Below, in pieces: positions 1 to 11,900 of a stretch of 64,000 bases of DNA. The first letter of the stretch is position 1, and the number at the start of each line of letters is the position of its first letter. Under the pieces are notes generated by a model. The model ran no database searches and had not been told where the DNA came from. It worked only from the letters and a program-made list of their open reading frames with translations. The stretch is from Microvelia longipes. Its lineage: Eukaryota > Arthropoda > Insecta > Hemiptera > Veliidae. The DNA is taken from assembly GCA_018340805.1 (NCBI GenBank), contig JACMZG010001911.1, forward strand, positions 56,165,083-56,229,082, in the 5' to 3' direction. Both the position numbers and the translations under genes were made by a program.

Positions 1-239
1 GCAACGTCCACAAGATATACAAGTTACAGCAAAAGCTCTGAGAAACTCTTTAGTCTTATTTATTTCTTCTTTATTTATTATTTATTATATTATTACTTTT
101 ATTCTTATTTTTTATTTATTTAGTATTTTCTGTCTTGATTTATTTCTTCTTTTTTCTTTATTCATTTTTTTGGTTCTTTATTTATTTTATTTTTTTATCT
201 TTTATTTATTTTATTAATAATGAAAGTATAAAATAATTA
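1..239. other. AT-rich low-complexity DNA
   Basis: Long T-rich runs with irregular TTTATT words and no reading frame or repeat unit that I can define. Nothing else is seen in this stretch. Confidence 0.6.
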
Positions 240-1105
240 CTTTACCTCATTTATACCGTAAGTATATGGGAAAAGTATTGTGTTTGCAGAAAATCCGAAA
301 TTACTACCTGATTTATCGTTTCAGGTGAGTAAAACCCTAAAACCTGTAGTTATATAAACCTTGTGTCATATATAAAACTGTAGTCATACATAAAATACAT
401 AAAAACAGTAAAAACCTGTAGTCATATATAAAACCTGTAGTCATACATAAAACCTGTAGTCATATATAAAACCTGTAGTCATACATAAAACCTGTAGTCA
501 TATATAACCTGTAGTCATACATAAAACTGTAGTCATATATAAAACCTGTAGGTCATAATAAAACCTGTAGTCATATATCGTGTAGTCATATAAAACCTGT
601 AGTCATAAATAAAACCTGTGTATATATAAAACTGTAGTATACATAAAAACCTGTAGTCATAAATAAAACCGTGTAGGTCATACATAAAAACTGTAGTATA
701 TAATAACCTGTAGTAGTCATATATAAAACCTGTACTCATACATGAAACATGTAGTCATACATAAAACCTGTAGTCGTACATAAAACCAACATAAATTTAG
801 TAGAAAAGTAAACCTTAACAACTAACGTAATAAAAACGCATACCAAGTTTGTTTCAATATGACAAGTATATCTACGGTTTTTATTTGATCATTAAGGTTA
901 CGGAGCATCCAGCGAGGTCAGTGCCTGGAGCGTGACTGCCGGGAATGAAACGAATGAATTTACCATCTGAAGACGTAATTTGAAGCATAAATTTGATGAT
1001 TTTTATATTCTGAGGACGAACGAAGCCAGTCCGAAGCAGGGAATATGAGCGCAACGAATCCGATGAGATGAGGAAAAATTCTGAGGTACCCCGTACCCGA
1101 TTTAT
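240..1105 (+). repeat. 5S-module dispersed repeat, copy A
   Basis: This copy starts with the family's 5' word (ACCGTAAGTATA, near 257) and ends with its 3' word (GTACCCCGTACCCGAT, near 1,100). Between them lies a 440-bp minisatellite and then the segment resembling the middle and 3' part of a 5S rRNA gene (about 896-950). Other copies are near 5,725, 7,400, 9,486, 12,722 and 13,674. No protein-coding capacity is seen. The class is unknown; SINE-like is possible because the 5S part includes the region of the polymerase III internal promoter. Confidence 0.65.
345..785. repeat. 19-bp minisatellite
   Basis: Head-to-tail, imperfect copies of a ~19-bp unit (AAAACCTGTAGTCATACAT) fill this stretch, more than 20 in all. 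The array lies inside a copy of the 5S-module repeat and replaces its middle. Reading frames across it are repeat artefacts. Confidence 0.9.
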
Positions 1106-1299
1106 TATGTACCAATGTAAAGGAATTAGAAGCATAAAATATGGATGCAACTAATTAAGATTCAAAATAATAAATAAATAATAGAAGTTTCAAAGTTATG
1201 GTCATAACTGTTTTAGCAAATTTTTTCTTAGAAAAAATGCTTAAAAAGTAGTAAAATCGCTTACAAAGTAGCTAGGTCCTAGAACACACACACAACACA

Positions 1300-1347
<48 letters not shown>

Positions 1348-2081
1348 ATATATATATATATATATTATAATATATATATAGTATTAGTCATTAATTTTGA
1401 TTTAGCTAAATCACGGGCGTTATAATATCCTATTGATTGTGGTGCCAAAAAGAGCGCCCAGGTTTTTCCACACTATTTTTTAAAGAGTGGTTTAACTCTC
1501 TTCTCAATCCCACCTCATTATTACCGTAGCATAATCTTAATCCCGTTTTTGAGCAGGCGAGGCTGAAACAGGACAGGAAAAGTTAAATGTTGAGGTGTCT
1601 GTATTTGTGTCTATAATTGATACCTTTGTGACAATTGACATTAGTGTGAGAGGCAAGGTAAGGTTAGATAAAACCAGGTATAGGTAGGGAGGTCGAATTA
1701 ATCTGTCTACAAGTGGTCTACCATGACGTCATAACATGGCCGACTCCCTCCTACTATAAAATCCCACTCTTACAGGATTATACATGACTATACTTGACTT
1801 TATCAATAATTATGTATCAAACAATAACCTTAAAATTTCATAATCCGTCAATAGTTGTATTGTTTGCTCAAATAAGTAACAACAGCTTTGTTTGATTATC
1901 TTCATAGTATAAGAATTATTGCCATAGGATTGTGACACAGGAATTTCCCTGTTATTAAAATATTTAATTATATAGTCCTTGAATCCAGGTAGGCTTGCCA
2001 GGCGTCCCGATTTCGGCGGGACAGTCCTGATATTGACACTTTTGTCCCGCTCAAATTTAAAATCCCAACAAAACTAAAAAC
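1106..2081. other. Intergenic DNA with TA microsatellite and possible old hAT relict
   Basis: A (TA)n microsatellite runs about 1,300-1,380. From about 1,990 to 2,081 the sequence has the GGCTTGCCAGGCGTCCCG style of start often seen in hAT-type miniature elements; it would continue after 5,366, because the 3.27-kb transposon is inserted here. No gene is recognised. Confidence 0.4.
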
Positions 2082-2089
2082 GTCCGGAT

Positions 2090-2800
2090 TAGGGTGGCCC
2101 TTAGCTATAGGGGTGAAAAAAAAATTTCAGAAATGTTGTGCTCCCAACCCCTAATTTTGTTCGAATATATGAAAAAAAAATTCCATAAAAATTTTAGCCC
2201 GATCGGAGGTGATTAACAGGTGCCGCGCCGGCCTTTGAAGTTTTACAGGTGTGTCAAAATTCGTCAAAATTGTGATTTTCGTGACAATTTTTTGTCCTGT
2301 GATTTTTACATTATTTTTTAAGTAAAAAACAATACTTAATTCACTATTAGACACTATGAACTTACCATTATTGACCTGAAATCATCTTAGTTTGTACTTA
2401 ATCTGACATTTAATGGTGGGACATATAATTTTTTCTGAAAATTTTTTTAAAAAACATTTTTTTTTCTCTACACTGCAAAGTATAACTCATATAATATGTT
2501 TTTTTGTTATCAATTCATTGACATATTATGTTCTTGTATACTGTTTCTATAATTAAGACCATTAAATTGGTTATTTATACCAAAATTAGCAGACTAAATG
2601 TGAAACATACAAAACACTGTCATCCTATCTGCAGTAGGTGAAAGCTAAGTAATGAGTATAATAGTCCAATTCAGTTTCAAGAATTTTCAATTTTTTTTTG
2701 TTTAAAATTTATTTTCAAACAAGCCATTATTGTGACATTTGAACTTTGTGTGTTATCCCCTTGCTTGATACCCCCCCCCTCTTCCCTTACCAATTTATTA
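2090..2800 (+). repeat. Left inverted arm of the 3.27-kb transposon
   Basis: Matches the reverse complement of 4,690-5,357 nearly throughout, including the CCGATCGGAGGTGATTAACA block and the G/C run near 2,770. The inner boundary is approximate. Confidence 0.8.
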
Positions 2801-2939
2801 ACCATTACAAATGGTTAATAATTTTTTTTAGTACAGCATTGCAAAGTTTTAAATCTATAGCCTCGTTATTGGACTAATGATTGAATAAAGTGCAAGTCAG
2901 ACATTTGGGCCTTACTCGCACTTTTAGCACCATACACGC

Positions 2940-4260
2940 TCTTAATACACTCTTAAAGAAAATTTTAAATTTTCTTATCGAAGATTTTTCTTGGTAGACA
3001 ACTTGAACTCACTTCTAAATAAATAAACTTTTAAACAATAGATCGCCATCGACATTTCATCTTGCATGGCTAATAGCACCTGGCTTTCTAAATGACACTC
3101 TTCGAGGGGGGTCTCTCCTAGAAAAATCACTGCCAGCTCCATTAGCTCCCTTAATCTTTTCTTAATTGTTTTTCTTTTAAACTTTTTTTACGAAGAAGTC
3201 AAAGCATATCTCTTCTTAAACCTCTGGGAACCTCCTTCAATACCAGAAGACTATTTTTTGGGTCTATCTGACCCCATGAGTTTCTGAACCTAGAAAAACA
3301 GTGGAACATCTGGCCCAAAAGTCGGTCCCACCAATTCATTGAATACACCCTTTAAACACCACTTCAATATGTGGTACCTACAAGGCAGGTATAGAAATCC
3401 TTTTCTAAGAGGTTCTCAATATTTCTGCAAGCTCCATTGTTCTACCGTGTTTGATGCCGTGTGTCAAAACACATCGCTTGGACTGAATCAAGAAGTCTCA
3501 TTCTCAAGACATTTTAGACTGCTACGGGCTATTCTGCTCCAGTACTGTGGTATGCCGGAGCTCCTATCAACTTGTCTTTTACGCCATATGAAATAAGACT
3601 GCCAACCTCTCTATCTTATTGTCTTTTGTAATATTAGGATGAAGCTTCCCATGCCCAATGCACAACAGCAACACTGATTTCTATCAATACTAAAGGTTTT
3701 TAACATTTCCTTGTATCTAAGAATCCTTAACTGGGATCGTTTACGGCTCATTGAATTTCTGTTTAATTACCAAAGTCCTTGTATCATGGCCTAACGCTTC
3801 TCTGTGGTAATATACATGAACAGCATCTCTGTCCCTAACTTTGCAACCTATCTATCGTTTGGTGCTAGGCGATCATTAAAAAAATCAACAGTTCCTCTAA
3901 ACCCAACGACGAGGAAAAAATGCATCAGAGACAAGCTCATCTGAACTCTCTCATTGTCTTCTGTGCTACTACTGCTTCTGTTGCTTGGTAAGAAATTCAG
4001 CCAACAAACTAGATCGATCAATATCCTCCAAGCATCGAGTTTTTCAATGGACCTTTCCTCCTTCCGCTCTGCAGTTCTCTATTCTGCCCTGTGTAAATTA
4101 ATGTCAACTCCCCAGCATAACACCAGGTCGCCCTTCATTCTTTTGCATCGCAAAAAATCTATGTCCTCCTGGATTTTTATTGATTTTCGGCGTCACTATG
4201 GGCAATATCAAATAAATCATCCAGCCTGTCTGTAAAAGCAAACAACTACTGATAGCAAAT
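2940..4260 (-). pseudogene. Degenerate transposase-like gene
   Basis: Read on the minus strand with frameshifts and stops, 3,600 down to 2,950 shows a run of motifs: KLIGAP, then CFDT followed by NNGAC, then ENLLEKD, a damaged CRHH-like site, VFKG, then LVGPTFGPDVPLF and F.NSWGQID. This order (FDTT-NTG-GAC, LLE, CRHH, GPT.GP, F..F...W) is one I remember from an uncharacterised transposase-like family abundant in aphid and Hydra genomes; that identification is from memory. Several frame breaks make it non-functional. The 5' part (3,600-4,260) is assigned only by position. Confidence 0.5.
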
Positions 4261-4689
4261 CAGTCGTTTTTGAAGAAGAATTTTTCTGAAGACAACAACA
4301 ATGGTTAGAACGAAGAACCTTCACTTGTCATTTTATAACTTATACAAACAAACTTAAACCAAACACTTGATTTAAAAAAGAAATTAAAATATTTGATGGG
4401 TAACAGTTTGTTGTCTGATCTAAAACTGGAACTTTTTTAAGTAAGTCAAAGGGATTAAAATGATTCATTATAGTACCCCTGCTTAGATCACTTCCATCTT
4501 ACATGGTATTTTCCTTGACTCATCTTTAATCCTTAAGTGGACACTAGGGTTATTTTACCTGAAAGTATTTTGGTAAACAAGTTTGTCAATTACTAATGTT
4601 ATTATTAACTCTATTCAAAGTTATAACCTGACTTGCTTTCTTTATCTATCATTTTTGTGAAATGTATAAAATTTATATTTCATAATAGG

Positions 4690-5357
4690 TAAGAGGGGAG
4701 GTCAAGCAAAGGGAGGGGGATTAACACACAAGTTTCAAATGGACAACAATGGCTTTTTGAAAATAATGTAAACAAAAAAAAATTGAAAATTCTTGAAACT
4801 GAATTGGACTATTATACTTATTACTTAGCTTCCACCTACTGCGAGATAGGGATGACAGTGTTTGTATTGTTTCACATTAGGTCTGCTAATTTTGGTATAA
4901 ATAACAATTAATGGTTTAAATTATAGAAAACAGTATACAAGAACATAATATGTCAATGAATTGATAACAAAAAAACATATTATATGAGTTATACTTTGCA
5001 GTGTAGAGAAAAAAAATGTTTTTTAAAAAAATTTTCAGAAAAAATATATATGTCCACCATTAAATGTCAGATTAAGTACAAACTAAGATGATTTCAGGTC
5101 ATAATGGTAAGTTCATAGTGTCTAATTAGTGGATTAAGTATTGTTTTTACTTAAAAAATAATGTAAAAAATCACAGGAAAAAAATTTGTCACGAAAATCA
5201 CAATTTTGACGAATTTTGACACCTGTAAAAGGCCCGGCGGCACCTGTTAATCACCTCCGATCGGGCTAAAATTTTATGGATTTTTTTTTCATATATTCGA
5301 ACAAAATTAGGGGTAGGAGCAAAGAAAAAAGAAAGTTCATTTTTAAGGGCCACCCTA
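4690..5357 (-). repeat. Right inverted arm of the 3.27-kb transposon
   Basis: Inverted partner of 2,090-2,800, ending TAAGGGCCACCCTA before the second GTCCGGAT. Confidence 0.8.
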
Positions 5358-5365
5358 GTCCGGAT

Positions 5366-5724
5366 ATAACATATTTCTAACTAATTTTTTATAAAATACA
5401 AAACATTCATGCATTTTTTGTCTGTAATATTATATTGATAGAAAGAAAGGAAGATATATTAAGAAAGGAATTTATATTTTCAGAAACCAAAAATACTTTC
5501 GATCATTTAAAATTATTTTCAATTTAAGTTTGGTTTGTAAACAAGCTTGTTGTCGTAGTTTAGAGACAAAATGTGTTTAGAGTCGAAGTATTGACGTTTC
5601 GAAGAATTCGATTTGCTGATGCTCTAAATTGTGTACATGGAACATGGCTGCTTTAGCAATTTATTATTGCCTCACTTCGCTCATAAATAAGTTTCTACAA
5701 GAGTAAAATCATTTTTAATTTTCC
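5366..5724. other. AT-rich intergenic DNA
   Basis: No gene or repeat is recognised; the first part may continue the old element interrupted at 2,081. Confidence 0.4.
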
Positions 5725-6450
5725 TCATTAATACCGTAGGTATATAGGAAAAATACTGTTTGCAAAAACAATCCGAAACCGGGATGTCACCAGAATTATC
5801 CGTTTCAGGTGTTTTAAGACCTCCTGAGTAGTTTTCACAAAGTTGTCTGTCTGTGTGTCTGTGTGTCGTTATCACTGTAGCTCTTATAAAAACTTTTATA
5901 CAAAATTCAGTCTATAGGTGTAGTTGAGGTATTTTGAAAATAATGTTTTATGACGTTATCAACCCACAATATTGACTCAGCAAACGTTTCGAAAAGTCAT
6001 AAAACGCGAAAAATTATGCGATCGGGTTGACATTTTACACGCATGTAGCCATGCTTAAAACTAACAAAACAAAGTGATAAGTTTTATCTGATTATCAGCA
6101 TTACTTCAATTTTTAAGAAAATACTTTTTTTATGAAATTATAAAAAAATTGAAAAACGATACATTTGAGTTGAAATTCAGTACAAGCGTATATTAGTACG
6201 TATAAAATATGTACACCACGCTTCACTTCAATACGACTAGTATATCTATGTTTTTAGGAATCATAAAAGTTAAGCAGCATCAAGCGTGGTCAGTGCCTGG
6301 ATGGATGACCACTAAGAATGAAAAGGATCGAGCGGAGCGAGTCTGAAGACATGTTGTAGTATATATTTGGCCAATTGTTAATTCTACGGACGAGCGAAGC
6401 GAATTTTGTAATGAGGAAAATTTCTGAGGTACCTTGTACCTGATTTTTTT
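5725..6450 (+). repeat. 5S-module dispersed repeat, copy B (fullest + strand copy)
   Basis: Runs from ACCGTAGGTATATAGG to GTACCTTGTACCTGATT, about 725 bp. It contains ATCACCAGAATTATCCGTTTCAGG-like and GTTGTCTGTCTGTG words shared with copy D, a middle with TGACGTTAT and GCATGTAGCCATG, and the 5S-like module at about 6,269-6,322 (GTTAAGCAGCATCAAGCG, then CCTGGATGGATGACC). A CGAGCGAAGCGA word follows. No open frame of note. Confidence 0.7.
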
Positions 6451-7399
6451 TAGTTTAAAAGAAATCTAACAAGTCAGCATATTCCAGCCCCGGAATAAAA
6501 AACTCTAGAACGTTAGTTTATGTACTCTACTTTATGGTTCAGCAATTCCTATAAGACTGTATAGTTCATAAATATTATGACGTAGAAAGTTACTCCAGGG
6601 CTACCGGGCTAATATATATTATTCTAGAAAATTTCAAATAAAAATATCTAAAATAAAATAAAAAATTATAAAAATGTATAAAATAAAAATACATCGTAAA
6701 AAATACAACACTTTTCCTATATATTTACTTGCTTGCAGTATTGATTGGAAAAAGCAATGTAAAATATAAAATGTAGAAAAAACTTTGTAAAATCACTTTT
6801 GCAAAGTTTTTAATCATCTTTACAGTTTCGTTTATTAAATTATTACTTTTATTATTTATTTATTTTTTAAACAGACAGGAACTGGTGTGAGTGAAACATG
6901 CAAGTGGAAGGGGTACGGATCTTACAACATGACTTGAGAACATGCACCGGGGTGCGGCCTGTATATTTATTAGTAAAGCTAATAGGAACGGGACAGAGTC
7001 GCATCTCTTCAACATTTCACATTTTTACGAGACTGTACACGTTTTAGAACATTTCAAAGATGTTTAGGACAGTAAACAGATGCCAACATCTAGAGTGACC
7101 CAAAAATAAATACGATCACAACTTTTTTTCTTTTAATATTATTGGTTTAACCTGATGTCTGTCTTTTTGTATAAATAATTAATGTATATAAAATAATGTA
7201 TATAAAACATGTATGAATATAAAATAATGTAATTTAAAATACTAAAAATTTAAATATTCGGGTACGTGGTACCTTAAAAGATTTTTTTTTATTTTTCCGA
7301 GCTCGCTTGACGCACGACTTTGAAATGTCAGGTAACCTAATGTCTAGGGTGTTATACTTTAAGGTTAATACTCTTTTATAATTAAAAGAGTAATACAGC
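6451..7399. other. AT-rich intergenic DNA
   Basis: No gene is recognised. A short reversed fragment of the dispersed repeat's end (GGGTACGTGGTACC) lies near 7,259. The words around 6,900 (GTGGAAGGGGTACGG) resemble those near 12,310. Confidence 0.4.
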
Positions 7400-7706
7400 A
7401 GACCAGACAAAAAACAAATCGAGTTGAAATTTGGTACATGTGTACTCCATTACGTAATAAATAAGAACACCAATTTTTGTTTAAATACGACAAGTATATC
7501 TATGATATTTGGTGGATCATAAATGTTAAGCAGCATCAAGCGTGGTCAGTGCCTGGATGGAAGACTACTACTTTAATTCCTATAGGAATGAAACGAATGT
7601 ATTCACTATCTGAGTACGAGCGAAGCGAGTCCGAAGTAGAGGGATGAGCGTAACGATCCGATTTGATGAAGAAAAGTTCCGAGGAACCCCGTACCCGATT
7701 ATTTCC
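7400..7706 (+). repeat. 5S-module dispersed repeat, copy C (3' part)
   Basis: 5'-truncated copy: TCGAGTTGAAATTTGGTACA, then the 5S-like module at about 7,524-7,577, the CGAGCGAAGCGAGTCCG word and the terminal CCCCGTACCCGATT. This is the best preserved 3' end of the family in the window. Confidence 0.7.
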
Positions 7707-8006
7707 TAAGTAATTTAGTAAGTCATTTACTTGTATTTTTATCTTTAGTGTGTTTTTAATGTTAGTTCTTACCATTTTGGTTTTAATAGTTTGTAATTAT
7801 GGCTTTTGATTTTCTCTGTTCTACTATAGTCTTTGAAGAAAACTTGGTTCGCATAGATTTTTGTATATTTAAATAAATCTATCTGAAAAACTGAAGTATT
7901 TTATTTATTATATATTATTTACTATACAGTCAAGTCTTTTATTTATTTTATATTATTTACTTAACAGTCCATAGACGGTTGAGTAAATAATATATAATAA
8001 ATAGAT
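7707..8006. other. AT-rich DNA before the gap
   Basis: Short duplicated words (TTTATTTTATATTATTTACT) near 7,900-7,970; nothing else recognised. Confidence 0.4.
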
Positions 8007-9000
8007 NNNNNNNNNNNNNNNNNNNNNNNNNNNNNNNNNNNNNNNNNNNNNNNNNNNNNNNNNNNNNNNNNNNNNNNNNNNNNNNNNNNNNNNNNNNNNN
8101 NNNNNNNNNNNNNNNNNNNNNNNNNNNNNNNNNNNNNNNNNNNNNNNNNNNNNNNNNNNNNNNNNNNNNNNNNNNNNNNNNNNNNNNNNNNNNNNNNNNN
8201 NNNNNNNNNNNNNNNNNNNNNNNNNNNNNNNNNNNNNNNNNNNNNNNNNNNNNNNNNNNNNNNNNNNNNNNNNNNNNNNNNNNNNNNNNNNNNNNNNNNN
8301 NNNNNNNNNNNNNNNNNNNNNNNNNNNNNNNNNNNNNNNNNNNNNNNNNNNNNNNNNNNNNNNNNNNNNNNNNNNNNNNNNNNNNNNNNNNNNNNNNNNN
8401 NNNNNNNNNNNNNNNNNNNNNNNNNNNNNNNNNNNNNNNNNNNNNNNNNNNNNNNNNNNNNNNNNNNNNNNNNNNNNNNNNNNNNNNNNNNNNNNNNNNN
8501 NNNNNNNNNNNNNNNNNNNNNNNNNNNNNNNNNNNNNNNNNNNNNNNNNNNNNNNNNNNNNNNNNNNNNNNNNNNNNNNNNNNNNNNNNNNNNNNNNNNN
8601 NNNNNNNNNNNNNNNNNNNNNNNNNNNNNNNNNNNNNNNNNNNNNNNNNNNNNNNNNNNNNNNNNNNNNNNNNNNNNNNNNNNNNNNNNNNNNNNNNNNN
8701 NNNNNNNNNNNNNNNNNNNNNNNNNNNNNNNNNNNNNNNNNNNNNNNNNNNNNNNNNNNNNNNNNNNNNNNNNNNNNNNNNNNNNNNNNNNNNNNNNNNN
8801 NNNNNNNNNNNNNNNNNNNNNNNNNNNNNNNNNNNNNNNNNNNNNNNNNNNNNNNNNNNNNNNNNNNNNNNNNNNNNNNNNNNNNNNNNNNNNNNNNNNN
8901 NNNNNNNNNNNNNNNNNNNNNNNNNNNNNNNNNNNNNNNNNNNNNNNNNNNNNNNNNNNNNNNNNNNNNNNNNNNNNNNNNNNNNNNNNNNNNNNNNNNN
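8007..9000. other. Assembly gap (994 Ns)
   Basis: Every base is N. Reading frames crossing it have no meaning. A 32-bp tandem repeat begins immediately after the gap, which suggests that the gap covers an unresolved array. Confidence 0.99.
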
Positions 9001-9090
9001 TGATTTTAGTCATCGTCTGTGCTTGTTAGTTGTGATTTTAGTCATCTTCTGTGCTAGTTAGTTGTGATTTTAGATGACTAAAATTCTGTT
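9001..9090. repeat. 32-bp tandem repeat at the gap edge
   Basis: Two and a half copies of TGATTTTAGTCATCKTCTGT plus GCTTGTTAGTTG; the array probably extends into the gap. Confidence 0.8.
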
Positions 9091-9485
9091 CTGTGCTTGT
9101 TAAGTCAATTAAAATGAAACAATTAATAAAAGAAAAGATAATCCTTTCCACTAGTTGTTTATAACCTTCTCAATAAGCAAAACAACAGGAAACCATCGAA
9201 AGGAAAGTTTGCCTTTAAATTTAGGACCTGCGGAGTTAATTTAATGATTGTTAGCATGCGTTCGTACCAAGTATGTGCAGTTTATATTTGACATTATTTG
9301 TAATGGATTATTCTCTATTTCTTTGTTCTTGATGGGGCCATTTTGTTACACGGCAAATCGACTCAGTGCGTCATCCCCTTTGTTCAAGATCCTTGGTTGG
9401 AACAGAGAGTTTGAAGCAATGCCTTCAATCAAGCAAAATTAAAATCAGAATCATACACCGTCTTTTAATTTTAATTGTTCTCGTT
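9091..9485. other. Intergenic DNA, nothing recognised
   Basis: Mixed AT-rich sequence with one 64-codon open frame (9,248-9,442) that matches no family I know. Confidence 0.4.
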
Positions 9486-10742
9486 TTCACCGTAGGAGTG
9501 TAGGACAAGAATCTGAAACCGTAATATCACCAGAATTATTCGTTTCAGGTGACTTTAAGATCTCTTGAGTAGTTTAAACAAGTTGTCTGTCTGTGCATGT
9601 CTGTTAGTTTGTCTGTCATCATCGCAGGTCCCAATGTGCTTATGTTAGGGAGTAGACATTCGGAAGAATAATCTGTCTTTAGGTCATACTGTATCCGGGA
9701 TATATTTTTGATAACACAATTAACACGCAGTAATGACTCAGCAAAATTTTCGAAAATGCATAAAACATGGACAAATGTTCCGAGCGGTATGAAATTGAAC
9801 ACGCATGCGGTCATATACAACACTAACTAATGTGCAAAGTTTCATCTCATTATTAGCATTAGTTCAATTCTTATCGAATGACTTGTATACCCTTTTTGTA
9901 AGTAATGACATTAATAATAACTTAGCGAAAACTTTAAACAATCCCTAACGAGCCATAAAATGTTCGTATCTATTTCAAATTTAAAACGCAGTTGGTTCCA
10001 ATTTAAAACTAACGAATGTGCCAAATTTTACCTCATTATTAGCATTAGTAAGTGGATAATTACTATTCCATATCAATTGAAAAAGGATATTTTTTATTCG
10101 AAAACTCCTGAATCATCCAATGGAGTTGAAATTTATCACATTTTTCACATTTATCAAATTCATCAAATTTATCAGTTTTTCCTTTCATGTAATAATAAAC
10201 AAGAATGATAATTTATTAATAAAACACCCAAGTCTTTCCAAGTATAATATTTATTGAAAGAGTCAGCTTTCAACCTTTCGGTCATCATCAGAGCCGGCGA
10301 ACGCTGTTTAAGAGTACAAGTTTCAGTAAGGAGTCACTTGTTAGCTTCGACAAATCGGACTAAATTTGGTACAAGGTACCAAGTGTTAAGTACCGTCTTT
10401 TCCTAATGTTAAGTTACATTTGGATAAATTGAATACACAAACATTTCAATATCCGACAAGAATAATACTATTCCATGACGACTGATATTGACGAGTTTCC
10501 AAATAACTAATGTCAAGCTGTATCGAGCAATGTACAGTATGGGATGGGTGACCGCTGTGAATAAAATGGATTAGTTTACTGTCTTGAGATAAGTGAAGCG
10601 AGTCAGTAGACATACTGCAAAATAAATTATGCGATTTTTAATATTATGAGGACGAGAGATTTGAGTCCGGAGTTATAAGGATGAGCACAGAGAATTCGAT
10701 AAAGTACGATTAAAGTTCCGAAGTGCCTTGCACCCGATTGTT
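9486..10742 (+). repeat. 5S-module dispersed repeat, copy D (diverged, interrupted)
   Basis: Begins with CACCGTAGGAGTGTAGG, carries TATCACCAGAATTATTCG and TTGTCTGTCTGTG, and ends with the 5S-like module (about 10,509-10,565, including GGGATGGGTGACCGCTG) and CCTTGCACCCGATT. A foreign piece at about 10,205-10,330 interrupts it. This copy keeps the GATGGGTGACCGC box closest to real 5S rRNA genes. Confidence 0.6.
10205..10330 (-). repeat. Retroelement-tail-like piece with hammerhead-like core
   Basis: On the minus strand it reads CTGATGA-T-GACC-GAAA-GGTT-GAAA, which resembles the hammerhead ribozyme core (CUGAUGA, stem II, GAAA) reported for Penelope-like elements. There is one extra U before stem II and stem III is not obvious, so activity is doubtful. 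Confidence 0.35.
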
Positions 10743-10782
10743 TTACATTTACTAGATGGAAGAAGAGATAATAATATTATTA

Positions 10783-11090
10783 TTGACACAATATAATTGT
10801 GCGAGAGACACCAAGGAAATGTAACAAGCAAAATGCAATGCCTGCAGCCATCTGGGAACTGTTCCATCATTCGACATTCGTCATACTTGATGGACGTCTG
10901 ATTCGTTAGACGTAACGAAACAGAGTGGGACATTACATTATGTCGAGCCATCAAGTATGAAGAATGTCGAATGATGGAACAGTTCCCAAATGTAGCATTG
11001 CATTTTGCTTGTTACATTTCCTTGATGTCTCTCGCACAATTATATTGTGTCAACTATTCATGTTTTGCAAAACTCGGTAGTATCAAAATG
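10783..11090. mobile_element. Foldback MITE, family shared with 34,845-35,069
   Basis: Left arm TTGACACAATATAATTGTGC and right arm GCACAATTATATTGTGTCAA are long inverted repeats; the arms continue through the GGAACTGTTCCATCATTCGA block. The interior is under 60 bp. The right end carries GGTAGTATCAAAATGATA, which recurs once at 11,174, so a second partial copy follows. No coding capacity. Confidence 0.75.
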
Positions 11091-11509
11091 ATATATGTTT
11101 TGCTTGCTATGCATGATGGCGGTAAGAGAGCACCGCTCGTCTCTGGTAAGTACTTCACATTATACATTAAACTCGGTAGTATCAAAATGATAAATATTAA
11201 TCTTTATTGGTTAAATGACTTAATAAATAAGTATATAACAAGTCAAATCAATACACAAATAATAATGTAGAATAATATATACTAGTAAACAATATAGAAA
11301 TAATTAAGCTCAATATACTTTAATATAATCCTGGAGTGAATAATATGCTTTCTCTATCAAACATTTTGTTATTTCTTTAATAAAGGAGTTAATCTTTTCA
11401 ACGGACTTAACTAAGTGGAGGTAGTTTATTGTAAAAACTTATAGACAGATTGAATGGCGACGGTTTAAATAATGATATTCTACAGATCTAACTCATTTCT
11501 AGTGTTAAT
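11091..11509. other. AT-rich DNA with a short direct repeat
   Basis: Contains the repeated AACTCGGTAGTATCAAAATG word (about 11,169); otherwise nothing recognised. Confidence 0.4.
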
Positions 11510-11900
11510 ATTACAATACAATACAATACAATACAAAACAACATTTATTTACCAAAAGTAAAATATTACAAACATATACAAATCTTAAAAATATAATTAT
11601 TGTGCACGCTGGAGTGAGTTTGAAATTTGTTTGGATATTTTCTCATTAGCTTACACGACTCGAAAATAATAAAAAAATTGAATATTCCACTTTATGTTAA
11701 TTTTTCTCCCAAAAACAACAAATACAAACAAAAACAAGTTTACCATTTTTGCGTTGAGGTTTAGCTTGTTTCCTTCTGGCTGAACCAGTACACAGATCCG
11801 TCGTTGCCATGACACCCCATCCGCAGACACGCAACTCAATTCTCCTCGAATTTTCTCAAAATCCAAACAGGCACATCACTTTCACTTTGTACACTTTCCC
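11510..11900 (-). mobile_element. Probable LINE 3' end with (ATTGT)n tail
   Basis: On the minus strand the sequence ends TAAATAAATGTTGTTTTGTATTGT followed by more ATTGT units, a short-unit 3' tail typical of CR1/L2/RTE-type non-LTR elements. The upstream 72-codon open frame (11,651-11,866, minus) matches nothing I recognise. Confidence 0.4.

Larger units (their letters stand above)
2090..5357 (-). mobile_element. DNA transposon with ~0.7-kb terminal inverted repeats and 8-bp TSD
   Basis: The ends are TAGGGTGGCCCTTA and its reverse complement, flanked on both sides by GTCCGGAT (2,082-2,089 and 5,358-5,365), an 8-bp target duplication. The left arm (to about 2,800) and right arm (from about 4,690) are inverted copies of each other with scattered differences. 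The 1.9-kb centre holds a broken minus-strand transposase-like frame. An 8-bp duplication fits hAT, P or Merlin-type elements. The superfamily is not settled. Confidence 0.85.

Noticed and set aside
6265..6325. Functional 5S rRNA gene
   Set aside because: Only the middle and 3' portion of 5S is recognisable, it recurs inside a larger repeat, and the 5' third is absent.
7961..9013. 350-codon minus-strand frame
   Set aside because: It consists almost entirely of Ns from the assembly gap.
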